This document shows positions 1 to 9,142 of a stretch of 64,000 nucleotides of DNA, piece after piece; position 1 is the first letter of the stretch; the number at the start of each line of letters is the position of its first letter. Location: the NCBI RefSeq assembly GCF_024228675.1, contig NZ_CP100461.1, forward strand, positions 992,001-1,056,000, given 5' to 3'. The DNA is from Salinigranum marinum (GTDB lineage: Archaea; Halobacteriota; Halobacteria; Halobacteriales; Haloferacaceae). Position numbers and translations under genes: made by a program. The notes beneath the pieces were generated by a model. It saw only the letters and a list, made by a program, of their open reading frames with translations, made no database searches and was not told where the DNA came from.

Positions 1-2527
1 CCGGCTTTCGCTCGGCAACGCGGGTGGCGTACTCCGCGGCGACCTCGCCGTGTTCGCCGATCCGGTCGTCGGCCATGAGCTGTCCCACCACGGCCGCGTC
101 CGGGTCGGCCGCGCGGGCCAGTTCGTACGCCCGGTACTTCCACGGCTGGGCGACCACGATCTCGATCCGTTCCGGTGCGTCGATCCCGACCACGTCCGTG
201 ATCCCGCGGACGTCGTCGAGGGTCCGCCGGACGAGCTGACGCTCGACCCGGTGGTCGGTGACCGCCCGGAGCGGCTCGGGCCACCGCGCCTCCGCGACTA
301 AACCCTCTTCCCCGAGCATGCTCCACAGCTCCTCGCCGAGGAACGGGGTGATCGGGGCGACAAAGCGGGCCAGCGCCCGGAGACCGCGCTCGTAGGGGTA
401 CTTGTACGGCGTGTCGTACGCGCGGTAGCGCCGGAGCAGCCGCGTCAGCCCGTGGATCTCGCTCACTACCCGGTGGAACCGGAAGCGCTCGTAGTCGGCG
501 GTGACCGCGGCGATCGTGCGGTCGAGCTCGCGTTCGAGGTACGTGTCGTGTGGGGCGTGTTCGTCGCGGGCCGCTTCCTCGTCGCGCTCCGTGTACTCCT
601 GGACCAGTCGGTAGACCGTCTGCTGGAGATCGTACGCCGTCGAGACCTTCTTGGCGGTCCACTCGAAGTCCTGTTCGGGGTGCGCGGCCGACAGCACGAA
701 CAGCCGGGTGGTCTCGGCACCGTACTCGTGGGGGGCGATGGCGTTGCCCTTCGACTTCGACATCTTCTCGCCGTCGTAGAGGACGGTCCCCTGGTTCACG
801 AGTCGCTCGACGGGTTCGCGCACGTCGAGGAGACCGAGATCACAGAGCGCCCGCGCGAAAAACCGGATGTACAGCAGGTGCAACACGGCGTGTTCGTCGC
901 CGCCGACGTAGACGTCGACGGGCAGGAGCTCGTTCGCCCCCTCGGTGTCGAACGGTGCCGTCTCCAGGTCGGGCGAGAGAAAACGCAGGAAGTACCACGA
1001 GGAGTCGACGAACGTGTCCATCGTGTCTGTCTCCCGCCGCGCCGGGCGGCCGCAGTCGGGACAGGTCGTCTCGACGAACTCCTCGCTCGCGTCGAGCGGG
1101 TTGCCGGTCGTCTTGACGAACGCGGGGAGTTCGACCGGGAGCTCCTCGTCCGGGACGAGCACGTGCCCGCAGTCGTCGCAGTGCACGACGGGGATCGGCG
1201 TCCCCCAGTAGCGCTGGCGGGAGATGAGCCAGTCGCGCAGGCGGTACGTCACCGACGACTCGACCGCGGGCTCGTCGAGGAGTCGGTCGCGCGCGGCCGC
1301 GCTCGCGAGCCCGTCGTACGCGCCGCTGTCGGTGAGCATCCCGTCGCCGGTGAAGGGCTCGTCGGGGAGGTTCGTCCCCGAACCGTCGACGGGTTCGACG
1401 GCCTGGGTGACGGGGATGTCGTGCGCGCGGGCGAAGGCGTGGTCGCGCTCGTTGTGCGCCGGGACGCCCAGCACCGCGCCCGTCCCCACGTCGTCGAGGA
1501 CGTACGCGGCGACGTAGACGGGGAGTTCCTCGCCGGTGAGGGGGTGGGTCGCGCGGAGCCCGGTGTCGACGCCCGACGTCCCCTCCGTGTCGGCGTGACC
1601 GCGGACCATGTCGACGTACTGCGCGACGGTCTCGTCCTCGGCGGCGACCGCTCGAGAGAGATCGTGACCCGGTGCGAGTGCGACGAACGTCCCGCCGTAC
1701 ACCGTGTCGAGCCTGGTCGTGAACACGTCGACCGTCGCGTCGCGGTCGACCACGTCGAGCGTGACCCGCGCCCCCTCCCGTCGCCCGATCCAGTTGCGCT
1801 GGATCTCGCGGACGCCCTCCGACCAGCCGTCGAGCTCTTCCAGCCCGGCGTGGAGCTCCTCCGCGTAGTCGGTGATCCCGAAGAACCACTGGTCGAGGTC
1901 GCGCCGCCCGACAGGCGTCTCACACCGCCAGCAGACGTCGACCGTCTCCCTCCCGCCGTCGTGGGTGGCGTGTTCGTCCCCAGTCGATCCGTCCGTCGCC
2001 GGCGCGCGCTCGCGCGTCTCGACCTGCGCGTCCGCCAAGACGGTCTCGCAGTCGGGACACCAGTTGACCGTCGCAGCCTCGTACTCGACGAGGTCCTCCT
2101 CGTAGAAGCGTTTGAACAGCCACTGGTTCCAGCGGTAGTAGTCGGGCTCACAGGTCGTGACCTCCCGCGACCAGTCGTAGCCGAAACCCATCGTCTCCAT
2201 CTCCTCGCGCATCTGCGTGATGCACGTCTCCGTCCACGATCGGGGGTCGGTGTTGCGGTCGTACGCCGCGTTCTCGGCGGGGAGACCGAACGCGTCCCAG
2301 CCCATCGGGTGGAGCACGTCGTCGCCCTGCATCCGCCGGTAACGGGCGTACGCGTCCGTGATCGTGTAGTTCCGGACGTGACCCATGTGGAGCTCGCCCG
2401 ACGTGTACGGAAACATTCCCAGTACGTAGGTCGGGTCGGCCGCGTCGTCGACGCGGTAGACGCCCTCCCGCTCCCAGACGGACTGCCAGTACTCCTGCAC
2501 CCGACCGTGGCTGTATCCCCGAGACAT
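1..2527 (-). CDS. leuS: Leucyl-tRNA synthetase, bacterial type (C-terminus beyond window edge)
   Basis: Charges tRNA-Leu with leucine in the cytoplasm. The ATG at 2527 opens 842 codons that run off the left edge, so only the last part of the C-terminal region is missing. Visible are the class I HIGH-type motif HMGH followed by VRNYTI (about residues 47-56), WDAFGLPAENAA, FGYDWSRE, the zinc-site VNWCP region, and KMSKSKGN (about residues 583-590). The arrangement and wording of these motifs follow bacterial LeuRS such as E. coli rather than the usual archaeal form. A possible TATA box lies at 2561-2570. Identification is very secure; the bacterial affinity is read from motif similarity. Confidence 0.96.
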   Translation of the reverse strand, partial: MSRGYSHGRVQEYWQSVWEREGVYRVDDAADPTYVLGMFPYTSGELHMGHVRNYTITDAYARYRRMQGDDVLHPMGWDAFGLPAENAAYDRNTDPRSWTETCITQMREEMETMGFGYDWSREVTTCEPDYYRWNQWLFKRFYEEDLVEYEAATVNWCPDCETVLADAQVETRERAPATDGSTGDEHATHDGGRETVDVCWRCETPVGRRDLDQWFFGITDYAEELHAGLEELDGWSEGVREIQRNWIGRREGARVTLDVVDRDATVDVFTTRLDTVYGGTFVALAPGHDLSRAVAAEDETVAQYVDMVRGHADTEGTSGVDTGLRATHPLTGEELPVYVAAYVLDDVGTGAVLGVPAHNERDHAFARAHDIPVTQAVEPVDGSGTNLPDEPFTGDGMLTDSGAYDGLASAAARDRLLDEPAVESSVTYRLRDWLISRQRYWGTPIPVVHCDDCGHVLVPDEELPVELPAFVKTTGNPLDASEEFVETTCPDCGRPARRETDTMDTFVDSSWYFLRFLSPDLETAPFDTEGANELLPVDVYVGGDEHAVLHLLYIRFFARALCDLGLLDVREPVERLVNQGTVLYDGEKMSKSKGNAIAPHEYGAETTRLFVLSAAHPEQDFEWTAKKVSTAYDLQQTVYRLVQEYTERDEEAARDEHAPHDTYLERELDRTIAAVTADYERFRFHRVVSEIHGLTRLLRRYRAYDTPYKYPYERGLRALARFVAPITPFLGEELWSMLGEEGLVAEARWPEPLRAVTDHRVERQLVRRTLDDVRGITDVVGIDAPERIEIVVAQPWKYRAYELARAADPDAAVVGQLMADDRIGEHGEVAAEYATRVAERKP

Positions 2528-2841
2528 GATAGAACGACCTTGGGAGCCCTGCGGCGCGGAGGGATATGATTGTTCGGGCGGAGGCGGTCTGTGGACGCGG
2601 CCGGACGGCCGATCGACGAGCCGCGCGAGGGGATCGACGTGGCGCCTCGGGTGGAGCTGTCGAACCACAGCCGGACGGCGAACCGTCGGTCCGCCCGTCC
2701 GGACGCGCCGGCTGTATAAGAACGGTACTTATATGCTTCGACCGTTGCGGGCGAAACGGTCAGTTACGATTCACTTACCGAGCCTGCAACAGCGAGAACG
2801 GGCTCCTCAGGTTATTACCACGCATAGTACAGTTGAACTGG
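2528..2841. other. Intergenic region between leuS and the DUF7344 gene, with divergent promoters
   Basis: No convincing gene is seen here. An AT-rich box reading ACTTATATGC at about 2727-2736 is a good TATA candidate for rightward transcription. A weaker one, GTTATTACC at about 2811-2819, is about 27 bases before the ATG at 2842 and would give a leaderless start. The open frame running through this stretch into the downstream gene is read as accidental. Confidence 0.5.
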
Positions 2842-3492
2842 ATGTCAGTCGACGCGACGAATACCACGTTCGAACACCCACCCACGGACCGCCCACACGA
2901 GCGCCCAACCGGCTCCGAGGACGAGGAGTTCGGACCGGACGACGTCTTTCACCTCCTCCAGAACCAGCGGCGGCGACGCGTGCTCAGGTGCCTCCGCGGC
3001 GTCGAGGGGACCGTCTCCATGTCCGACCTCACCGAACAGGTCGCCGCCTGGGAACACGGCACGACGGTCGAGGCGCTCACGTCGACACAGCGCCAGCGCG
3101 TCTACATCGCGCTCTACCAGCGACACCTCCCCAAACTCGACGACATGGACGTCCTCGACTACAACCAGAGTCGGGGGTTCGTGACGCCACGCGTCCGTGC
3201 CGAACGGATCGTCGACTACCTCGACATGGCGACCGAGAGCGGGCTCGTCGGCGCAGGCGGTCCTTCGGCCGACACCTCCGAGGACGCCGGAGGGGAGAGG
3301 ACGAACGGCGAGACGGACGACACGGACGCCCGGTGGCGGCGGTACTCGCTCGCGTTCGCCATCGTCGGGGCCGCCGTGCTCGCGATGGCGGCCCTCGACG
3401 TCCCCCTCCTCGCCTCGGTATCGGAACTCGGCGTGGCCGTCGTGGTGGTGGTGGGGTTCGTGCTTCTCTCGGTCGGACGGTGGTGTACGTAA
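2842..3492 (+). CDS. DUF7344 domain protein with C-terminal membrane segments
   Basis: 216 residues. The N-terminal half (about residues 32-125) has the DUF7344 pattern: a helix with FHLLQNQRRRRVLRCL, then YQRHLPKLDDMDVLDYN and GFVTPR. This looks like a winged-helix fold and is very common in haloarchaea. A charged acidic linker follows, then two hydrophobic stretches at about residues 172-212. It may be a membrane-tethered DNA-binding or regulatory protein; the family's function is unknown to me. The start at 2842 was chosen because the conserved region begins shortly after it; the frame stays open upstream. It is divergent from leuS, with no operon partner. Confidence 0.8.
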   Translation: MSVDATNTTFEHPPTDRPHERPTGSEDEEFGPDDVFHLLQNQRRRRVLRCLRGVEGTVSMSDLTEQVAAWEHGTTVEALTSTQRQRVYIALYQRHLPKLDDMDVLDYNQSRGFVTPRVRAERIVDYLDMATESGLVGAGGPSADTSEDAGGERTNGETDDTDARWRRYSLAFAIVGAAVLAMAALDVPLLASVSELGVAVVVVVGFVLLSVGRWCT

Positions 3493-3728
3493 CGGGCCGT
3501 GCTCGGGCCGTCGTCGCCCCCGACCGCTCGTCCCGAACGTGTTTCTCCGACGGAGCGGTGGGGCTGGCTCTCGCGGTTTCACGAAGCGCCGAAGCACCGG
3601 ACCGCCGGACCGCCGGAACGCCTGGACCGCGTCGCGTGGCCGGGGTGGATCGCGAACGGATCACAATACGGCGGTGCGGGGATCACCCCCATGGAGCCGG
3701 CACTCGCGCGCTACCGCCGCCGGCTCGA

Positions 3729-4448
3729 TCACGCCGGTCGATCCCGGTCGCCGCCGAGGACGGCGACGAGTTCACCGAGCCCGTCGAGCACGTAGTCGGG
3801 TTCCCGGCCGCCGGGCCACGCCGCCTCGCCCCGCCGGTACGCCGCCGCTGTCTCGTCGTCCGCGGGACACCACGCGACCCGGAGCCCCGCGCGGCGTGCC
3901 CCGACGACGTCGTGTTCGACCGAGTCGCCGACGTAGAGCGCCGATCCGGGGGCGACGGCGAGCGACTCCAGCGCGCGGTCGAACGGGTCCCGATAGGGTT
4001 TCCGACGCGGGAGGTCGCCGGCGTAGACGACCACGTCGAACGCCGCCGCGAGTCCGAGCGCGTCGAGTTTGACCGACTGCCGGGACGACGGCCCGTTCGT
4101 GACGAGTCCGATCTGAGCGCGGTCGCGCGCGGCGGCGAGCGCCTGTTCCGCGCCGGGGCAAAACGAGACCGCACGGTAGTCGACAGTTTCGAGAAACCCC
4201 GCGGCGAGCGCGTCCGCGTCGACGCTGACGCCGTGCCGGTCGGCGATCTGTCCGAACCCGTCGGCGAGGTAGCCCGCGGCGTCGCGGGGTGGGGGATCGC
4301 CGTCGAGTGCGCGCCAGAGCTCCTCGGGGGCACCGAACGGATCGACACCCGCGTACTCGAACGCCCCGCGGTAGATCGTCTCGGCGGACTGCTCGTGGCG
4401 GCAGAGCGTGTTGTCGAGATCGAACAGGATCGCGTCGAACCGTCTCAC
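3729..4448 (-). CDS. HAD-superfamily hydrolase
   Basis: 239 residues from a GTG at 4448. It has the four HAD motifs in order: FDLDNTL with the nucleophile Asp near the N-terminus, VTNGPSS (motif II), RRKPYRDPFD with the motif III lysine, and YVGDSVEHDVVGA (motif IV). A helical cap lies between motifs I and II, as in subfamily I phosphatases (phosphoglycolate-phosphatase-like). The substrate cannot be told. The frame stays open upstream, but FDAILFDLDNT normally sits at the very N-terminus of this family, which favours the GTG. It lies 89 bases downstream of the large HTH_10 regulator in the same direction. Confidence 0.88.
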   Translation of the reverse strand: MRRFDAILFDLDNTLCRHEQSAETIYRGAFEYAGVDPFGAPEELWRALDGDPPPRDAAGYLADGFGQIADRHGVSVDADALAAGFLETVDYRAVSFCPGAEQALAAARDRAQIGLVTNGPSSRQSVKLDALGLAAAFDVVVYAGDLPRRKPYRDPFDRALESLAVAPGSALYVGDSVEHDVVGARRAGLRVAWCPADDETAAAYRRGEAAWPGGREPDYVLDGLGELVAVLGGDRDRPA

Positions 4449-4537
4449 GGTCTCCGTAGGCGCGCGGACGACAAAAGCCCGTGCTCGCCATCGTGCCGCG
4501 ACGAGGTCTCGGAGACGACCTCCGGCGTGGATGTCGG

Positions 4538-7500
4538 TCAGTCCCGGGCGTCCCGCGCGTCGTCGAACGTCGCGCTGAGCAGTTTCCGCTGTGCGATCCG
4601 GAGGTGCTGGTGGAGCGTCGGGGGCGAGATCCCGATCGCGTCGGCCACGTCCTCCCCGTTTTGCTCCCGGGGCCACTCGAAGAAGCCGCCGAAGTACGCC
4701 GCTTCGAGCGCCGACCGCTGCCGGTCGGTCAGTTCCTCCGCGAGCACGCGCTTCAGCGAGTCGACGCTGTCGGGTGTGCGGGTGACGTGACGCTTCGCGA
4801 CGAACTCGGCGCTGGGGTACGACTCCCGGACGACCTCGGAGATCCGTCGGGGCTCAACCCCCGGCGGCAGGTGGAACTCGATCCGGTAGTCGCCGTCCTC
4901 GATGACCGCCTGATCGACGTACCCCCCGTGGGAAGCAACTTCGGAGACGACCGGCGGCTCCGACAGCTGGACCTCGAACCGCACCGTCCCGGACCCCTCG
5001 GTCAGCCGCGTCACCGTCGTCCACGTCGGGACGGTGTCGGCCAGCGCGAGCACCGTCTCGAAGGCGTGCGCCGAGGTGCTCCCGTACAGGAGGTACTCGT
5101 CGTTCCCGGCGGGAACGACCTGGTCGAGCCTGATCGTCTCCGCCGTGGCCGGCGCGTCGAACACGTCGAAGCAGTCCCGGATCCGGTACTCGATCGACAA
5201 CACCTCGTCGCTCATGAGCGCGCGCTTGCGCTCGATGCTCGCGATGGCGTGTCCCATCACCTCGCCGAGCTGGCTGACGACCGCCCGCTCGTCGCCCTCG
5301 AAGCCGTTCGGCCGGCTAGCGTACACGTTCAGGACCCCGTATAGCGTCCCCTCGTGCGTGATCGGAATCGCCGCCGAGGACCGAAAGCCGTGCGCGCGGA
5401 CGTGCTCGCGCCACTGCTCGTAGTCAGGGTTCCCCCGGACGTCCTGGGTGACCTGCGTCTCGCCCGTCCGGAGCGCCCGCCCGGTCGCGCCCTGCGAGCG
5501 GGGATTGTCGGGATCGATCGAGACCGTGACGTCGTCGAGGTAGCCGTCGACGCCGGCCTCCGTCCGAACTCGAACGGTCTGGGAGTGTGAGTCCACGTCA
5601 CCGATCCACGCGAACAGATACGAGTCGGCGGCGGCCAGCCGCTCGCAGACGGCCCGTTCGATCTCCTCGCGGGTCGACCGGTCGATCACCGCCTCGACGA
5701 TCCCGTTGACGATCTCGTTGAGGTTGTTCACCGCGGCGAGCTGTTCGCGCTGGCGGCGCAGCTGCTGTTCGTTCCGCTGGCGATCGATCGCGTTGGCGAG
5801 GATGGTCGCGACCGACTGCACGAAGTCCACGTCGTGGTCTGCGAACTCCCTCACCCGTCGGTCGTGGACGCCGAGGACCCCCCACGGCTCGTCGACGGGA
5901 CCGACGACGGTCGTGACGCCGCTGCGGACGCCGTGGCTCGCGAGCAGGTCGGGTCCGCTGAACCGTGATTCGGTCGCGAGGTCGGTGACGACGACGGGGG
6001 CGTCCGACCCCAGCGTGTACGCCGCCTGCGACTCGGCTTCGACCGACGAGACCGTTTCCGAGCCGACGAGGCCGTCGTCCCAGCCGACGCCCTGGCGGAG
6101 CAGAAGCTCCTCTGCCTCCGCGTCGAGGTCGAGCATCTTGCAGTAGTCGGTGTCGAGGGTGTCGGCGACCAGCTCGGCCGCCTCGGCCATCAGCGCGTCG
6201 AGCCCCTCGCCTTCGAGCGCCCGGTGACCGAGTTCGGTGACGACCTCCTGCTGGCGGACCCGTCGTTCGAGTTCGCGCTCGCGTTCGACGCGCTCTGTGA
6301 CGTCCCGGACCACGCCACATCGGCCGCGGCCGTCGTCGAGGTCGATCGGCCCGAGACGGCTCTCGGCCGGGACGGATGTACCGTCTGCCCGATGGATGTC
6401 GAGTTCGACGTTCGCTACCTTCCGCTCACCGGCGTCGACCTCGGCGACGAGTGTGGCGGCCTTCGGCGTGATCTCGTCGCCGTGGACCGTGGTCGCGTGT
6501 GCGCCGAGTAACTCCGCGCGGCCGTAGCCGGTCAGCTCGCAGAAGGCGTCGTTGACCAGGATGAACCGCGCGTCGGCGTCGACCGCGTAGATGCCGTCGT
6601 CGACGGTCTCGACGATGGTGGCGTAGCGTTCGAGTTCCCGTTCGCGTCGCTTCCGCTCCGTCACGTCGCGGACGACACCCACGGTCCCCTGGAACGTCCC
6701 GTCGTCGCTCGGGAGCGGCGTGAACTTGCTTTCGGCCGGGAGCGCGTCGCCGTCGGCTCGCTGGATCTCCGCCTCGATCGTGGCGTGATCGCCGTCGCCG
6801 GCCACCATCGCCTCCGAGAACGCCGCGGCCCGCTCGGAGATCCCCTCGCCCACGACGAGCGAGCAGTGCGACCCGAGCAACTCCGTCCGGTCGTAGCCGG
6901 TCATCTCGGCGTACGCGTCGTTCATCTGGACGAACTCGTAATCGTCGTCGAGGACGTACACGCCGTCGTCGATCGTCTCGACGATCGTCTCGTAGCGCTC
7001 CAGTTCGGCCTCACGTTCCTTCCGTTCCGTGACGTCGCGGAAGTGGACCGACAGCCCCGTCTCAGACGGATACGCCCGGACGTCGAACCAGGCGTCGAGC
7101 GTCGAGTAGTACTCCTCGAACGTGACCGTCTCCCGGGCGTCGATCGCTCCCTCGACCCCACGGAACGTCGAGGCGATCGCGTCGGGGACCCCCTCACGGA
7201 TCGACCGCCCGACCAGTTCGTCGGCGGATCGACCGAGGAGCCGCTCGGCCCGTGTGTTGAGGTACGTGACGCGCCAGTCGTCGTCGAGCGCGAGCACGGC
7301 GTCGTCGATGCGCTCGAACACCTCGCCGAGTTCGTGCTGGAGGTCGTCTCGGTGGCGCTCCAGCCGCCGCTGTCGTGACTTCAGCGGCGTGACGTCGTAG
7401 AGGGTGACGACGACCTGCTCGACGCCGCCGTCGTCGCACGTCAGCGGGGCCGCCGTGACAGAGACCCACCGCTCGGTGTCCGGCCTGTCGACGCGAGCCT

Positions 7501-8401
7501 CCCAGTCGCCCACCCGCTCGCCGGTCTCAAAGACGCGTGCGACGGGGCGATCATCCCCGGGGATCGGCTCGCCGGCCTCGTCGACGAGCGGCCACTCGCT
7601 CGCGGGCACGCCGGCGGGGTGGACGCCGAGTAGGTCCCTCGCGCGCTCGTTCGTCTCCTCGACCGTCCCGTCCGCGTCGATCAGGACGACCCCGGCCGTG
7701 CTGGTCTCGAACAGCTTCCGGACGAGGTCCCGCTGTCGGCGGAGCCGCGTCTCGTACTCCCGGTGGTCGGTCATGTCCCGGGTCACTTTCACGTATCCCT
7801 GGAGCGTGCCGTCGTCGTCACGGACGGCTGTGAGCGTCGCGTTCGCCCAGAAGCGCGAGCCGTCCGCGCGCACGCGCCACCCCGTCAGCTCGACCGAGCC
7901 CTGCGCTGCCGCCTGTTCGAGGTTCCGCTCCGGGACGCCGTTTTCGGCCGCTGCCTCCGTGTAGAAGCTGCCGTAATGATCGCCGACGATCTCCTCGCGC
8001 CGGTAACCCTTGATCCGTCTCGCCCCGTCGTTCCAGGTGACGACGGCGCCGTCGGTGTCGAGCATGAAAATGGCGTACTCGTCGACGGCCCCGACGAGCG
8101 ACCGGAACTCCACCCCGCGTTCGTCTCCCGCCAGCGTCTCTCCGGGACCGTCCGTTCCGACGCCGTCTTCGGACTCGGTGCCGGACGTGCGCCACCAGAT
8201 CCGGCCACGCGCGCCGACTTTCTTCGTCGCCAGCGCGCCACGGTCGACGAGTTCGTCGAGTCGGTTGTACGCGGCACGGCGCGAACAGTCGGTGGCGTCC
8301 GCCACCTCGCTCGTGGTGAGGGGAGTGAAGCTGGACGAGGGCCGGTCGAAAGCCGAGAGCGTCTCGCTCAGTCGCTCCGACAGCGGGCCTGCAGAGGACA
8401 T
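4538..8401 (-). CDS. Bacterio-opsin-activator-like regulator with N-terminal HTH, five PAS, two GAF and HTH_10 domains
   Basis: 1287 residues from the ATG at 8401, about 27 bases downstream of a strong TATA box. Rough domain order: winged-helix HTH (25-75), five PAS domains in series (about 95-710, several closing with DVTERK-type linkers), two GAF domains (about 715-1040), a Bat-specific domain, and a C-terminal HTH_10 (LTDRQRSALEAAYFGGFFEW, then EDVADAIGISPPTLHQHLR). This is a one-component sensor and transcription factor; PAS and GAF domains may bind haem, flavin or small ligands, but none can be assigned. It is unusually long for the Bat family and has DNA-binding folds at both ends. The target genes are unknown. 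Confidence 0.9.
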   Translation of the reverse strand: MSSAGPLSERLSETLSAFDRPSSSFTPLTTSEVADATDCSRRAAYNRLDELVDRGALATKKVGARGRIWWRTSGTESEDGVGTDGPGETLAGDERGVEFRSLVGAVDEYAIFMLDTDGAVVTWNDGARRIKGYRREEIVGDHYGSFYTEAAAENGVPERNLEQAAAQGSVELTGWRVRADGSRFWANATLTAVRDDDGTLQGYVKVTRDMTDHREYETRLRRQRDLVRKLFETSTAGVVLIDADGTVEETNERARDLLGVHPAGVPASEWPLVDEAGEPIPGDDRPVARVFETGERVGDWEARVDRPDTERWVSVTAAPLTCDDGGVEQVVVTLYDVTPLKSRQRRLERHRDDLQHELGEVFERIDDAVLALDDDWRVTYLNTRAERLLGRSADELVGRSIREGVPDAIASTFRGVEGAIDARETVTFEEYYSTLDAWFDVRAYPSETGLSVHFRDVTERKEREAELERYETIVETIDDGVYVLDDDYEFVQMNDAYAEMTGYDRTELLGSHCSLVVGEGISERAAAFSEAMVAGDGDHATIEAEIQRADGDALPAESKFTPLPSDDGTFQGTVGVVRDVTERKRRERELERYATIVETVDDGIYAVDADARFILVNDAFCELTGYGRAELLGAHATTVHGDEITPKAATLVAEVDAGERKVANVELDIHRADGTSVPAESRLGPIDLDDGRGRCGVVRDVTERVERERELERRVRQQEVVTELGHRALEGEGLDALMAEAAELVADTLDTDYCKMLDLDAEAEELLLRQGVGWDDGLVGSETVSSVEAESQAAYTLGSDAPVVVTDLATESRFSGPDLLASHGVRSGVTTVVGPVDEPWGVLGVHDRRVREFADHDVDFVQSVATILANAIDRQRNEQQLRRQREQLAAVNNLNEIVNGIVEAVIDRSTREEIERAVCERLAAADSYLFAWIGDVDSHSQTVRVRTEAGVDGYLDDVTVSIDPDNPRSQGATGRALRTGETQVTQDVRGNPDYEQWREHVRAHGFRSSAAIPITHEGTLYGVLNVYASRPNGFEGDERAVVSQLGEVMGHAIASIERKRALMSDEVLSIEYRIRDCFDVFDAPATAETIRLDQVVPAGNDEYLLYGSTSAHAFETVLALADTVPTWTTVTRLTEGSGTVRFEVQLSEPPVVSEVASHGGYVDQAVIEDGDYRIEFHLPPGVEPRRISEVVRESYPSAEFVAKRHVTRTPDSVDSLKRVLAEELTDRQRSALEAAYFGGFFEWPREQNGEDVADAIGISPPTLHQHLRIAQRKLLSATFDDARDARD

Positions 8402-8424
8402 CCCGTCGGGGTACGATCTCCTGA

Positions 8425-8434
8425 TATAAATATA
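8425..8434 (-). promoter_or_regulatory. TATA box of the large HTH_10 regulator
   Basis: The run TATAAATATA (TATATTTATA on the coding strand) is centred about 28 bases before the ATG at 8401, the normal archaeal spacing for a leaderless transcript. It decides the start codon against a longer upstream open frame. Confidence 0.75.
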
Positions 8435-8681
8435 CCGTTGACGGAATTCGGTGTGGGGAGACCGAACTATGTCGGCCGAACTGGTGCCCTCTGCGACGGC
8501 CAGATCGGTCCGTCGCGGCGTCGTGTCGGCGTGGCCCGCTCCGACGAACGAACCGCTCTCTGATCGCGGATGTCCGGGGCCCTGTCCCGTCATCGGCCGC
8601 AGTAGAGCCTAATATGTTTGGCTCAACCGGTATGTGGCGGGGGTTCGTTCGTCTACTCGCGGTGGGGGGAAAACGAGGGAA

Positions 8682-8771
8682 AGACGAACTGGGGGGAACC
8701 CAAGAAGGGGGAGACGAACTGGGGAGAACCCAAGAAGGGGGAGACGAACTGGGGAGAACCCAAGAAGGGGG
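8682..8771. repeat. Three head-to-tail copies of a 30-bp unit
   Basis: Three adjacent 30-base units (8682-8711, 8712-8741, 8742-8771). Copies 2 and 3 are identical and copy 1 differs by one base. Each contains AGACGAACTGGGG and ends in AAGAAGGGGG. The unit length is a multiple of three, so every frame shows a decapeptide repeat. It is a young minisatellite-like expansion. Confidence 0.9.
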
Positions 8772-9050
8772 AGAGGCTGCGGACCGCGACGGGCGGTTCG
8801 CGCAGCCGAGTAGGTCACCCTGGCCAGCACTTGACGTCGTGTCGGCTCGTGGAACTCCGCGAGCCGCCTCGGACGATCGGTGATTCGGCCCTCGCCGGAA
8901 CGGTCCGGGACGCCGAGAGCGACGTTTACCGGATGACTCTCGGCGCCGCGGGCAGACGTTCACTACCCGAACCCAGCCTCGTCACACCGGCCTCCGTGGC
9001 GTTGACCCGGCGAAACGTCGCGTATTCACGGCCCCGCGTTGGATTAACGA

Positions 9051-9094
9051 GCGACAGTACTGCCCTTTACGAGCAGCAGTACCGCCCTTCACGA
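9051..9094. repeat. Two imperfect 22-bp direct repeats
   Basis: 9051-9072 and 9073-9094 match at 18 of 22 positions and share the core CAGTAC.GCCCTT.ACGA. A third, much more diverged copy may follow at 9095. They lie just downstream of the thiolase stop codon. Confidence 0.6.
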
Positions 9095-9142
9095 CCCACA
9101 GTTCTGCGGCCCTCCGGCGGAGCGGCGTCCCGTTCGGGAGGC

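Larger units (their letters stand above)
8402..9142. other. Gene-free region with two families of short tandem repeats
   Basis: About 740 bases between the HTH_10 regulator promoter and the 3' end of the thiolase gene. Several frames are open because of the GC-rich tandem repeat, but none has a convincing promoter, start or protein family. A rightward frame from 8614 would encode a 10-residue repeat around DELGRTQE; the repeat is periodic in every frame, so this is not evidence of coding. Confidence 0.5.

Noticed and set aside
452-2569. A 705-codon rightward open frame antisense to leuS
   Set aside because: Long antisense frames are common in GC-rich haloarchaeal genes; leuS on the other strand has unmistakable motifs and this frame shows only Arg/Val/Asp-rich nonsense.
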